64,000 nt of DNA from an uncultured Clostridia bacterium (GTDB taxonomy: Bacteria > Bacillota > Clostridia > Christensenellales > UBA3700). Each line of letters starts with the position of its first letter. Position 1 is the stretch's first letter. The notes under the pieces are model-generated. The model made no database searches, was not told where the DNA came from, and worked only from the letters and a program-made list of their open reading frames with translations. Where the stretch lies: assembly GCA_937880755.1 (NCBI GenBank), contig CALGRX010000021.1:114948-178947 (forward strand), written 5' to 3'. This document shows, piece after piece, positions 17,825 through 25,920 of the stretch. A program made the translations under genes and the position numbers.

Positions 17825-17891
17825 TACGCAATTCAAAATAAAGACGCTAACCTTTGTCGAAAAAGTTGCGTATAATGTCAAGGGGGCGTAT

Positions 17892-18335
17892 ATGCAAGAC
17901 GAGAAGCGAAAAATTAGCAAACTAAAGGCGTTGATAATCAAAGAGCAAAAGCTATTGCTCGACCTTATTGCCACAACGGCAAGAGCCGACAAAAAGGCTG
18001 TCGATCAAACGGCGGACACACCCGATTTTTTGGACTACAACACGTTGCTTGCCCGTCAGTTACAACTGCTATCTCGTCTTTTTAATCAGCAAACGAAAAA
18101 ACAAACGATAATTGCACATTATCAAGAAGAAAAGGCAAATAACTCGATACGTATCGGCAATTTGGACGTCGAGCAGTACTGCTTACAAGGCGATATCGTC
18201 GAGCCGCCTAATCCGACTATTAGCCGATACGACGACGGCATTGACGAGCAAGAGGATTGCCGAGTCGACGCACAATCGGACAGCAAGACAGAGCAATCAC
18301 ATCCCCTTGACCATTCTCGGCCAAATATACGATAG
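17892..18335 (+). CDS. hypothetical protein with N-terminal coiled coil
   Basis: A 147-aa protein I do not recognise. Residues 1-80 are Lys/Leu/Gln-rich with heptad-like spacing (LKALIIKEQKLLLDLIA, LLARQLQLLSRLF) and should form an alpha-helical coiled coil. The remaining part is acidic and probably disordered. There is no signal peptide. An AAGGGGG RBS lies 8 nt before the ATG, and TATAAT at 17871-17876 may be its -10 box, though no good -35 is seen. It contains one copy of the CGATACGTATCG core at 18144-18155. Function unknown. Confidence 0.7.
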   Translation: MQDEKRKISKLKALIIKEQKLLLDLIATTARADKKAVDQTADTPDFLDYNTLLARQLQLLSRLFNQQTKKQTIIAHYQEEKANNSIRIGNLDVEQYCLQGDIVEPPNPTISRYDDGIDEQEDCRVDAQSDSKTEQSHPLDHSRPNIR

Positions 18336-18362
18336 CCCCTATTCCGATTGGAGAATAGGGGC
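18335..18362. repeat. 10-bp hairpin after the hypothetical gene
   Basis: GCCCCTATTC/GAATAGGGGC with an 8-nt loop begins on the last base of the stop codon. No T tract follows on either strand, so terminator function is uncertain. Confidence 0.5.
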
Positions 18363-18385
18363 GTTGGCAATAGTGATTTTGTTGC

Positions 18386-19183
18386 TTACCGGAGGCAAAT
18401 AAAGCTATCGAGCAAGACGAATACTGACAAGGCTATCAGGTATAATCCAAAATATCTCAATTTACATTTTTGCACTAGACCTAGCATTATTTTGATGGAT
18501 AGATAACCGCTTAGGGTTGAGGCAAGCATTCCTAGCGCGGTAGCTAAAGGAGGTAATGAAATAGAGCAATCTCCCTTAGCTATTTTTAGCGTTTGAAGTA
18601 GTACGGAAGCCAAAATAATAGGTATGCTCATCAAGAACGAGAAGTCCGTCACGTCCCGTCTTTGTCCATTGGTTGCTATACCACCCACGATAGTGCTACC
18701 GCTTCTGCTTATTCCGGGGAAAACCGCTACGGCTTGCATCAAGCCCATAGCAATAGCTTGTTTGATACCGATAGAGCCGAGAGGCAAATTATCGTTTTGC
18801 TGAGACGGCTTGTTGAAAAAGTCGCTTGCAATCAAAAGTACTGCCGATATCAAAAAGAATATCCATAGATATTTGCTCGTGACAAACAACGCTTCTATCT
18901 CGTCGCTCAGCACCAGTCCCACTATCCCTGCGGGAATAGTTGCCAATATAAGCAATAGTAGAGGTTTTAGAGGTTGCTTGGCTATACGTAGTAGTTGTTT
19001 TCGTAGCGCAACACACACCGCAACCAGCGTAGATAAGTGTAATAGCGTGTCAAATAACAATACGTTGTCGCTTGCAATGCCAAGTAAGTCTTGTACGAGT
19101 ACCAAATGTCCGCTACTCGAAATTGGCAAAAATTCCGTAAATCCTTGCACCAATCCCAACAATATCGCTTCCCAAATCTCCAT
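18386..19183 (-). CDS. uppP: undecaprenyl-diphosphatase
   Basis: A 265-aa integral membrane enzyme that dephosphorylates undecaprenyl diphosphate to recycle the lipid carrier for peptidoglycan synthesis; its overexpression confers bacitracin resistance in other species. The two family signatures are clear: GFTEFLPISSSGHLV (about residues 14-28) and FPGISRSGSTI. Several hydrophobic helices are visible. Start chosen at 19183, where GAGGTG is well spaced; an upstream in-frame ATG at 19213 has no such site. Transcribed in the same direction as yitT, with about 220 nt between them. Confidence 0.94.
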   Translation of the reverse strand: MEIWEAILLGLVQGFTEFLPISSSGHLVLVQDLLGIASDNVLLFDTLLHLSTLVAVCVALRKQLLRIAKQPLKPLLLLILATIPAGIVGLVLSDEIEALFVTSKYLWIFFLISAVLLIASDFFNKPSQQNDNLPLGSIGIKQAIAMGLMQAVAVFPGISRSGSTIVGGIATNGQRRDVTDFSFLMSIPIILASVLLQTLKIAKGDCSISLPPLATALGMLASTLSGYLSIKIMLGLVQKCKLRYFGLYLIALSVFVLLDSFICLR

Positions 19184-19406
19184 AAGCACCTCATAGCAGT
19201 CTATTCGCAACAAGGTACAATAATAACGCCAAACGTCAAAGCCTAACCATACAAAAGTGGCGTTTTATAATTTGTTAGCAAAAGTTCCGCCTATATCAAG
19301 GTTTTGCTTAGCAATATTTTTTGAGAATTGGTTGTAGGATATGGTTTGCTAAGTCGCACAAAATCAAATCAATAACGACAAGTTGCAACTAGCCGACTCA
19401 ATGAGG

Positions 19407-20297
19407 TTATTTTACCTTCTTAAATCCACGTCCCAGCACTTCGCGGGTATTGATTGCAAAGGCAAAGGCGTGCGGGTCTATTCTTTTTAGCAGTCTCTTA
19501 AAGGAAGATATTTGAGAACGTGACACCACGCAAATCAACACGTTGTTGTCGGCTTGGCTATATCCGCCGTGGGAATTCATAATAGTCACACTACGACCTA
19601 TCTCGCTCAAAATGGCGGAAGTCAATTCTTGAGTTTTTTCCGTCACCACCTCAAACTTGACGGCTTGCCTACCGCCGTTGAGCACTATGTCCAAGCTCTT
19701 AGAGTTGAAGAAAATTTGCACCAACGAGCATATTGCAATGGTGATGATTTCAGTAGTTTGCATTTTCCCCGCGAACTTATACAAGATACAACCTAGCGAC
19801 ACGACGATGCAGTTGATTGCCAAAATTATGTACGACATCGACACGGAGTTATGCTTTTTTTGCAACAAAACGCCGGCAATTTCCGTACCGCCGGGGCAAA
19901 AGTCACAGCTCACCAACAGTCCTATTCCCGCACCCGAAATAATACCGCCTGCGATAGCGCAAAGAAGTGGTTGCGACGGGTTGGAATAGGTAAAAAATCC
20001 AATATAAGACCATAGTCTCAACATACCTGCCATTAGCACCGTCCCCACCAAAGATTTGAGCGCAAATCTCTTGTTTTTGATAAAAAATGCCAACGCAATC
20101 AACGGTAGGTTGATAATAAGAACGGTATAACTCGCCTCAAAGCCCGTCAAAATTTGTATCATAGAAGCAATGCCCGACACCCCGCCGGGGAAAAACTTGG
20201 CGGGTATGGTAAATGTATGTATAGATACCGACATCAACAACGCCCCGAGTATTACTTTGACTGCCGTCAGCAGATTGCTAATAATTTTGTTATTCAT
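19407..20297 (-). CDS. YitT family membrane protein
   Basis: A 296-aa membrane protein with about five hydrophobic helices in the N-terminal 200 residues (IPAKFFPGGVSGIA and CDFCPGGTEIAGVLL are family motifs) and a C-terminal soluble DUF2179 domain (about 210-296, ILICVVSRSQISSFKRLLK). YitT-family proteins are of unclear function; transport is often suggested. GAGGG precedes the ATG. It is separated from the divergent beta-helix lipoprotein gene by 241 nt, which should hold both promoters. Between its stop and uppP I see only short inverted repeats. Confidence 0.88.
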   Translation of the reverse strand: MNNKIISNLLTAVKVILGALLMSVSIHTFTIPAKFFPGGVSGIASMIQILTGFEASYTVLIINLPLIALAFFIKNKRFALKSLVGTVLMAGMLRLWSYIGFFTYSNPSQPLLCAIAGGIISGAGIGLLVSCDFCPGGTEIAGVLLQKKHNSVSMSYIILAINCIVVSLGCILYKFAGKMQTTEIITIAICSLVQIFFNSKSLDIVLNGGRQAVKFEVVTEKTQELTSAILSEIGRSVTIMNSHGGYSQADNNVLICVVSRSQISSFKRLLKRIDPHAFAFAINTREVLGRGFKKVK

Positions 20298-20468
20298 ACG
20301 CCCTCATTATATGATTATGCTAACTTGAATTGCCCTACTTGTCAATACCAAACTAAATTTATTGTAATAAAATTGCGGCAACTTAAGTTATAATTAAGTA
20401 TCAATAATTGTTGCTTATATAATAACAAAATTTTAACACAAAATTTTCAACTAAAAAGCCGTTTGGTA

Positions 20469-20497
20469 TGGTAATTTTTCTACAAATATTGTATAAT
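20469..20497 (+). promoter_or_regulatory. possible promoter of the beta-helix lipoprotein gene
   Basis: A perfect TATAAT (20492-20497) with a weak -35 (TGGTAA, 20469-20474) at 17 bp spacing, 42 nt before the start codon. Confidence 0.45.
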
Positions 20498-20538
20498 GAA
20501 TTTATATATGGCTTATCAAAAGCCTTTTAGGAGGAATT

Positions 20539-21939
20539 ATGAAAAAAGTTGCATTTATAGCAGTACTCGTAGTATTGTTTTCGGTGCTTTCGGTGTGCTT
20601 TATCGGTTGTGCGCCGGAGGCTACTCCAGTTGACATAGTGCCTTTGGAAGTTTATACCGCCAACGACTTTTACGTAGGCAACAAGACTTTCGATAACGGT
20701 GCTCTCACCACCAACAACTCCGTTGATTTGTCTAGAGTTTTTGGTACCAACGCGACCTTTGAACTCAAAAATCATACAGGAAAAGCCAGTCTCAACGGCG
20801 AGATGCTTACGGTTACGGCTACGACGGGCGAGTTTGATTTGGTAATCAAAGAGTCGGGAAGAGACGACGTGTACAAGAAGGTCTACATAGTAGATGGTAT
20901 CAACGTGTTTACTTTTCCTGAATTCTATTACGCAACACAACAAGAAGCCAAAGTTGTCGTACAAAAGAACCTCACTTTCGTAGAGCCTCGCAATATCGAA
21001 AATGCTCTCGTTGAGGTTGAAGGTATCAGAAACATCGTTGTAAAAAATAGTATTTACGGCAACGGACATACTTTTGATGCATATGAGATAGCAAAATGTA
21101 TCGAAAACAAAAAGGGCAAAGAGGGGGCAACGGTGCTCGAATGCTCTAAAGCACAAGGTATCGTTTTGCAAGACTTCAAAATTACGGGTAGAGTTTTGGA
21201 CGAGTCTGAAACGAGCCTCGACCTCACCACTTTGGAGAGATACGGCGTACTTATTTGTTTCGACGGCAATAGAGAATTTAGACCTAGCGGTACTATCAAA
21301 AACGTTATTGCGGAAAACAGCCACAAAGTTACTTTCTTCAACGCGTGCGACGTTACCGTAGAGGGTTGTATTATCCGCAACGCCTCCGACTCCACCGTCT
21401 CCATCGAGACCAACAACGAGGGCGGTACCAATATGGTATTTAAGAACAACGTCATCGCCAACTCTTTGACTGCGGGTATCGTATTGTGGGGATGGACTAA
21501 CGCGGGCAATTACAACAATCCTAAGAACTTTGCCGACGTAACTATCGAAGGATTCTTGGATATTTACAACTGGAAGAATACCGAAAATACGAGACTTATG
21601 CCTAACACCGAAGACGGTGCAGGTGCAATCAATGCTTTAGTTGAGCGTAATATCGGCGATAAGAAATACGATAGTTTCTTCTACAAATATAAGGATAAGA
21701 AGTGGATTCAAACAGGTATGATTATACTTGCAACGGGCAAACTCAAAGAAAACAAAGCCGTATTCCACGGACTTGAAGACGTCAATTTTGAGATCAGAGA
21801 GTTCCCAATGCCTCCTGGATCCGAGGCGCTTTGCAAGACTTGCAAAGTCGTAGGTTACGGCACTACCAAAGTAGACCTCAAGCCTGACGCACAAATCAAT
21901 CTTGACACAATCTATCAAGAATTGAGAAACGGTAGATAA
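20539..21939 (+). CDS. right-handed parallel beta-helix lipoprotein
   Basis: A 466-aa protein with a lipoprotein signal peptide (MKKVAFIAVLVVLFSVLSVC, then lipobox FIGC) and a body of repeated short beta strands typical of a pectate-lyase-like right-handed beta helix, for example IRNIVVKNSIYGNGHTF, GIVLQDFKITGR, VTVEGCIIRNASDSTVSIE and MVFKNNVIANSLTAGIVLWG. These folds often bind or cleave polysaccharides, but I see no diagnostic catalytic residues, so it may be a binding protein. It has a perfect AGGAGG RBS and its own terminator. It lies next to the GH35 gene. Confidence 0.82.
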   Translation: MKKVAFIAVLVVLFSVLSVCFIGCAPEATPVDIVPLEVYTANDFYVGNKTFDNGALTTNNSVDLSRVFGTNATFELKNHTGKASLNGEMLTVTATTGEFDLVIKESGRDDVYKKVYIVDGINVFTFPEFYYATQQEAKVVVQKNLTFVEPRNIENALVEVEGIRNIVVKNSIYGNGHTFDAYEIAKCIENKKGKEGATVLECSKAQGIVLQDFKITGRVLDESETSLDLTTLERYGVLICFDGNREFRPSGTIKNVIAENSHKVTFFNACDVTVEGCIIRNASDSTVSIETNNEGGTNMVFKNNVIANSLTAGIVLWGWTNAGNYNNPKNFADVTIEGFLDIYNWKNTENTRLMPNTEDGAGAINALVERNIGDKKYDSFFYKYKDKKWIQTGMIILATGKLKENKAVFHGLEDVNFEIREFPMPPGSEALCKTCKVVGYGTTKVDLKPDAQINLDTIYQELRNGR

Positions 21940-21965
21940 TTGCCTTTGCAATACACACAATCATT

Positions 21966-21996
21966 ATCGCTCACCGCAAGGTGGGCGATTTTTTTG
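21966..21996 (+). terminator. terminator of the beta-helix lipoprotein gene
   Basis: ATCGCTCACC-GCAA-GGTGGGCGAT, a 10-bp stem with one G-U pair, followed by a run of T residues. Confidence 0.9.
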
Positions 21997-22008
21997 CAAA
22001 AATGGGTA

Positions 22009-22037
22009 TTGAAATTTGGCTCACATAATGCTATAAT
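22009..22037 (+). promoter_or_regulatory. promoter of the GH35 gene
   Basis: TTGAAA (22009-22014), a 17-bp spacer and TATAAT (22032-22037). Confidence 0.8.
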
Positions 22038-22065
22038 AATTATAATAAATATATAGGGAGAGATT

Positions 22066-23811
22066 ATGTTCGAGATACAAGGTAACGATTTTTTGCTAGA
22101 CGGCAAAAAGTACAATATATATTCGGGAGCAATGCACTACTTCCGCATACCGCACGAGTACTGGGAAGATAGACTTACCAAACTCAAACTTGCGGGTTTC
22201 AACACGGTAGAGACCTACGTGTGTTGGAATTTGCACGAACCTAAGAAGGGAGAATTTTGCTTTGAGGGCGACCTCGATATAGCCGAGTATATTGCTACGG
22301 CGGGACGGCTCGGGCTCAACGTCATCGTAAGACCGGGACCGTATATATGTGCCGAGTGGGAGGCAGGCGGTTTCCCCGCTTGGCTATTCAAGGACAAAAA
22401 TATCGATTTGAGATGTTTCTGTCCCGAGTACCTCGCTCACGTCAAAGACTTCTATGCCAAGTTGATGAGCATACTCGTGCCTTTGCAATGCACCAAGGGT
22501 GGCAATATCATCGCTATGCAGATTGAGAACGAGTACGGCAGTTTCGGCAACGACAAGCGCTACCTCGCCTATATACGCGATATGATGCAAGAGTTGGGAG
22601 TAGACGTGTTGACTTTTACTTCCGACGGCGATTGGTGCAACATGCTCTCTTCCGGTACGTTAGAAGGTACTTTCAAGACGCTCAACTTCGGTAGCAACGT
22701 CAGTGGAAGGATGAAAGCCCTTGACAGGTATCCCGGCAACGGACCTAAGATGTGTATGGAATTTTGGTGTGGTTGGTTCGATCATTGGGGAGAGAAGCAC
22801 CATACTCGAGGTTACAAATCTATCATCAAAGAACTCAACACCTTCTTCGACGTAGACGCGTCCTTCAACTTCTATATGTTTCACGGCGGTACCAATTTCG
22901 GTTTCAATGCGGGTGCCAACCATTTCAAGGCATACCAACCTACCGTGACGAGTTACGACTATTGCGCCCTACTCAACGAATACGGCGACTATACTCCCGC
23001 ATACCACGCGGTGAGAGAATTGTTGTGCAGTAGACAGGGGATAGAACTCAAGCCTTTGCCGCCAACGGTACAACTTCAATATATCGGCAAAGTCCAACTG
23101 ACCGAGTGTACGGGGTTGTTTGAAAACTTGGACAATATCGGCACCAAACACCATAGCGGTGCGGCAAAACATATGGAGTATTACGACCAAAATTACGGAC
23201 TTATCTATTACAAGACCGTGATGAAGGGCAAATATACTATGGGCGTCTTGTCGGTAGAGGGATTGCACGACAGAGCGCACGTCTATATCGACGGTAAACT
23301 CAAGGGTATATGCGACGTGACGGAGAAAGCGCCTCGCAAACATAGACGCAACTCCTTTATGGTGTCGGGCTTTGACGGAGAGAGAGAGATAGGCGTTTTG
23401 GTCGAGGCAATGGGCAGAGTCAATTACGGCAACCATATCAACGACCGCAAGGGTATATCGGGGCTTTTGCTCGGACCTCATAATATTTTCGATTACGAAG
23501 TGACGACGCTTCCGCTTGACAATATCGACAAGTTGGATTGGAGCCTTGGCGCAGAAAAGTATCCAAAATTCTTCAAGGCGCAATTCGACGCATCGAGCAA
23601 TGCCGATTGTTTCGTTGATATGAATGGCTTTGGCAAGGGATACGTTTGGGTCAACGGACACAATCTCGGTAGATATTGGAACATAGGACCGCAAAGGTCG
23701 TTATATTTGCCGGGCGTATGGCTACGAGAAAAGGACAACGAAATAGTCGTGCTCGAACTTGACGGCAACAAGAACGATAGCGTCGTTATCACCGACCAAC
23801 ATACTATCTAA
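22066..23811 (+). CDS. beta-galactosidase, glycoside hydrolase family 35
   Basis: A 581-aa retaining beta-galactosidase. The GH35 barrel begins immediately (YSGAMHYFRIPHEYW), followed by GPYICAEWEAGGFPAWL and MQIENEYGSFG with acid/base Glu156. The nucleophile should be Glu232 in CMEFWCGW. C-terminal jelly-roll domains end with GKGYVWVNGHNLGRYWNIGPQ. No signal peptide is present, so it acts in the cytoplasm on imported beta-galactosides; beta-1,3-galactosides such as galacto-N-biose from mucin are a plausible but unproven substrate. It has a GGGAGAG RBS and its own promoter. fucO follows 90 nt downstream. Confidence 0.94.
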   Translation: MFEIQGNDFLLDGKKYNIYSGAMHYFRIPHEYWEDRLTKLKLAGFNTVETYVCWNLHEPKKGEFCFEGDLDIAEYIATAGRLGLNVIVRPGPYICAEWEAGGFPAWLFKDKNIDLRCFCPEYLAHVKDFYAKLMSILVPLQCTKGGNIIAMQIENEYGSFGNDKRYLAYIRDMMQELGVDVLTFTSDGDWCNMLSSGTLEGTFKTLNFGSNVSGRMKALDRYPGNGPKMCMEFWCGWFDHWGEKHHTRGYKSIIKELNTFFDVDASFNFYMFHGGTNFGFNAGANHFKAYQPTVTSYDYCALLNEYGDYTPAYHAVRELLCSRQGIELKPLPPTVQLQYIGKVQLTECTGLFENLDNIGTKHHSGAAKHMEYYDQNYGLIYYKTVMKGKYTMGVLSVEGLHDRAHVYIDGKLKGICDVTEKAPRKHRRNSFMVSGFDGEREIGVLVEAMGRVNYGNHINDRKGISGLLLGPHNIFDYEVTTLPLDNIDKLDWSLGAEKYPKFFKAQFDASSNADCFVDMNGFGKGYVWVNGHNLGRYWNIGPQRSLYLPGVWLREKDNEIVVLELDGNKNDSVVITDQHTI

Positions 23812-23901
23812 ACTCCGTTGCTCATCGCGCGGCTCGGTAGTAGACAACACGAAAATCATTGGCCGATATTCGGCTGACATAAAACAAACAGGAGGCATAT
23901 T

Positions 23902-25050
23902 ATGGCAAATAGAATAGTTCTCAACGAACAATCATACCACGGCGCAGGCTCAAGAGCAGAACTTGCGTCCATAGTCAAGAATAAGGGCTTTACCAAGGCT
24001 TTCGTTTGCTCCGACAAGGCGACTTTCAACGTAGGCGTTACTTCCAAAGTGACCGAAGTTTTGGACAAGGCAGGCTTGCCTTATACCGTACATACCGACA
24101 TCGTGCCTAACCCACCAATCGAAAACGTGCTTGACGGCGTCAAGGCGTTCAAAGAGAGCGGTGCGGATTACCTACTTGCAGTAGGCGGTGGCTCGTCTAT
24201 CGACACGGCTAAGGCTATCGGTATCATCGTAGCCAACCCTGAGTTTGGCGACGTTAGAAGTTTGGAAGGCGTTGCACCTACCAAAAATCCAAGCGTGCCT
24301 ATCATTGCAGTTCCTACCACGGCAGGCACCGCTGCAGAAGTAACTATCAACTACGTTATCACAGACAGACAAAAACAACGCAAATTCGTATGCGTAGACG
24401 TACACGATATCCCTGTCGTTGCAATCATCGACTCCGAGCTTATGTCCACTATGCCTAAGGGCTTGACGGCTGCTACCGGTATGGACGCATTGACCCACGC
24501 TATTGAGGGCTACACCACCAAGGGCGCTTGGGAAATGACGGATATGTTCCACCTCAAAGCTATCGAAATCATCTCTCGTTCGCTTCGTGGCGCAGTTGCA
24601 GGCACCAAGGAAGGTAGAGAGGGTATGGCTCTCGGTCAATATATCGCAGGTATGGGCTTCAGCAACGTAGGACTTGGTATCGTTCACTCTATGGCTCACG
24701 CTTTGGGTGCGGTTTACGACACACCACACGGTGTCGGCAACGCAATTTTGTTGCCTACCGTTATGGCTTACAACGCCGAGGCTACTGGCGAGAAGTATAG
24801 AGAAATCGCACGCGCTATGGGCGTTGAGGGCGTAGACGATATGACGGTAGAAGAGTATCGCAAAGCAGCGGTAGATGCGGTAAGACAACTCTCCGTCGAC
24901 GTCGGTATTCCTCAAGACCTCAAGGCGATCGTCAAAGAAGAAGATATCGACTTCCTTGCACAATCGGCTATGGACGACGCTTGCAGACCGGGCAATCCTA
25001 AAGATCCGACCAAGGAGGATATCATCGCACTCTACAAGAGTTTGCTGTAA
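23902..25050 (+). CDS. fucO: lactaldehyde reductase (propanediol oxidoreductase)
   Basis: A 382-aa iron-dependent group III alcohol dehydrogenase, nearly the same length as E. coli FucO. It reduces L-lactaldehyde from fuculose-1-phosphate cleavage to 1,2-propanediol, reoxidising NADH in anaerobic fucose fermentation. Motifs: AVGGGSSIDTAKA (NAD binding), GMDALTHAIEGY, and the iron-binding His residues in GIVHSMAHALGAVYDTPHG. MANRIVLNEQSYHGAGS is the typical FucO N-terminus. A strong AGGAGG RBS sets the start. It lies about 17 kb from fucI and is followed by its own terminator, so it is not in the fucIAK operon. Confidence 0.94.
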   Translation: MANRIVLNEQSYHGAGSRAELASIVKNKGFTKAFVCSDKATFNVGVTSKVTEVLDKAGLPYTVHTDIVPNPPIENVLDGVKAFKESGADYLLAVGGGSSIDTAKAIGIIVANPEFGDVRSLEGVAPTKNPSVPIIAVPTTAGTAAEVTINYVITDRQKQRKFVCVDVHDIPVVAIIDSELMSTMPKGLTAATGMDALTHAIEGYTTKGAWEMTDMFHLKAIEIISRSLRGAVAGTKEGREGMALGQYIAGMGFSNVGLGIVHSMAHALGAVYDTPHGVGNAILLPTVMAYNAEATGEKYREIARAMGVEGVDDMTVEEYRKAAVDAVRQLSVDVGIPQDLKAIVKEEDIDFLAQSAMDDACRPGNPKDPTKEDIIALYKSLL

Positions 25051-25140
25051 TTATCCAATAGGATAAGCAAAGGCGTAATTAGATATACTGCGATAGCCAA
25101 TAGTATTGGTTATCCAAACTTAGGAACAAGTACAACAAAG

Positions 25141-25180
25141 ACGGGCAGATACATAATAGTATCTACCCGTACTATTTTTT
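25141..25180 (+). terminator. terminator of fucO
   Basis: A 12-bp stem (ACGGGCAGATAC/GTATCTACCCGT, one mismatch), 6-nt loop, then ACTATTTTTT. It lies 90 nt after the stop. Confidence 0.85.
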
Positions 25181-25490
25181 AGGCGATATATCGCTACGCA
25201 ATGCGATATATACTTCGCTTCGTTTATATGCGATATGATACCAATTCCTTTCGACGTGTCACGTCATCAGGGAAAGATTGTATTCTTTTACTAATTAAAT
25301 GAATTGACGGCGTTGCTGTCATTAATTGGCTCCGCCATGATTTCTCGCTTCGCTCCATGAATTGACTTGCTCCATAATGCACCCTAGGTGCAATTCACGT
25401 CGTTAGGCAGTTCATGCAACTTGTTGCAATTCACGCTTCGCAAGAAGCAATTCATACTCTCGTCAAATTGTCGACACGTATCGACTTTTT
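25181..25490. repeat. non-coding repeat cluster of small inverted repeats
   Basis: The gene-free stretch after fucO. The first part (25182-25243) has variants of GCGATATA/TATATCGC. The second (25300-25455) has short units beginning AATTGAC, AATTCAC or AATTCAT, spaced by small hairpins such as TGCACCCTAGGTGCA, GCAACTTGTTGC and CTTCGCAAGAAG. It resembles degenerate dispersed palindromic repeats seen between genes of Clostridia. No coding sequence is supported. Confidence 0.65.
25470..25485. repeat. copy 2 of the GTCGATACGTATCGAC palindrome
   Basis: GTCGACACGTATCGAC, one base off the perfect palindrome, immediately downstream of the small minus-strand gene and followed by TTTTT on the plus strand. 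Confidence 0.6.
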
Positions 25491-25491
25491 G

Positions 25492-25659
25492 CTATATCTT
25501 GCGATATTCCAGCATATTGACGCACTCCAATTTGTCTCCTATCATCAGGTCGTATGGGAGCAAAAACACGCTGATATCGAGTAGGTCGCCGTTTTCGGCT
25601 TGGAGCACTGCGTAGTCACCGCACATTTCTTTTACAACATATATTTCTCTATTTTCCAT
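25492..25659 (-). CDS. small DUF3006-like protein
   Basis: A 55-aa protein resembling the DUF3006 family: an N-terminal strand, then GDYAVLQAENGDLLDISVFLLP and GDKLECV, the pattern expected of a small beta-barrel. Function is unknown. The ATG at 25659 is preferred because its promoter's -10 box ends only 6 nt upstream, so an earlier in-frame start at 25707 cannot be transcribed. The transcript is then leaderless, consistent with the lack of any Shine-Dalgarno sequence. Confidence 0.6.
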   Translation of the reverse strand: MENREIYVVKEMCGDYAVLQAENGDLLDISVFLLPYDLMIGDKLECVNMLEYRKI

Positions 25660-25665
25660 ACAATT

Positions 25666-25694
25666 ATTATATAGCAAGCCTATCGCTAGGTCAA
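25666..25694 (-). promoter_or_regulatory. promoter for a leaderless small gene
   Basis: Minus-strand TTGACC (25694-25689), a 17-bp spacer and TATAAT (25671-25666), with the ATG at 25659. Confidence 0.75.
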
Positions 25695-25727
25695 CTAAAC
25701 GGCACAAGACAAATTTGTCGTATATTA

Positions 25728-25756
25728 TTGACTTTGTTCAACAATGTTGGTATTAT
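25728..25756 (+). promoter_or_regulatory. promoter of the oadB riboswitch leader
   Basis: TTGACT (25728-25733), a 17-bp spacer and TATTAT (25751-25756). The start would be near 25763, just before the riboswitch-like RNA. Confidence 0.7.
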
Positions 25757-25762
25757 AAAGGT

Positions 25763-25893
25763 GCAATTTGATTATATAGGGAGTAGCTGGCATAGAGATA
25801 TGCGGTTGAGCCAACAACCTGGAAGTAATCTTTCTGGTTCAATCACAATTAGCAAGACTATATTTTGCGGTGGCAAAATATGGTCTTTTTATT
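25763..25893 (+). ncRNA. yybP-ykoY-like (Mn2+) riboswitch with overlapping intrinsic terminator
   Basis: The leader of oadB contains GGGAGTAGC (25779-25787) and TTAGCAAGAC (25849-25858 region), the two conserved strands of the yybP-ykoY riboswitch, closed by a P1 stem ATATAG (25774-25779)/CTATAT (25858-25863). Inside are hairpins such as GCATA-GAGA-TATGC. A 13-bp terminator stem (25856-25868 with 25873-25885, loop GGTG) followed by TTTTT shares its 5' arm with the P1 3' strand. The two structures exclude each other, so ligand binding would favour transcription. Members of the class sense Mn2+; here the regulated gene is a sodium-pump subunit, so a variant specificity is possible. Confidence 0.7.
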
Positions 25894-25920
25894 TAACGAT
25901 ACTTCTATAAGGAGAAAATT

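Noticed and set aside
25388..25615. Plus-strand open frame of 75 codons in the repeat cluster
   Set aside because: It consists of the palindromic repeats and the reverse strand of the small DUF3006-like gene, with no RBS.
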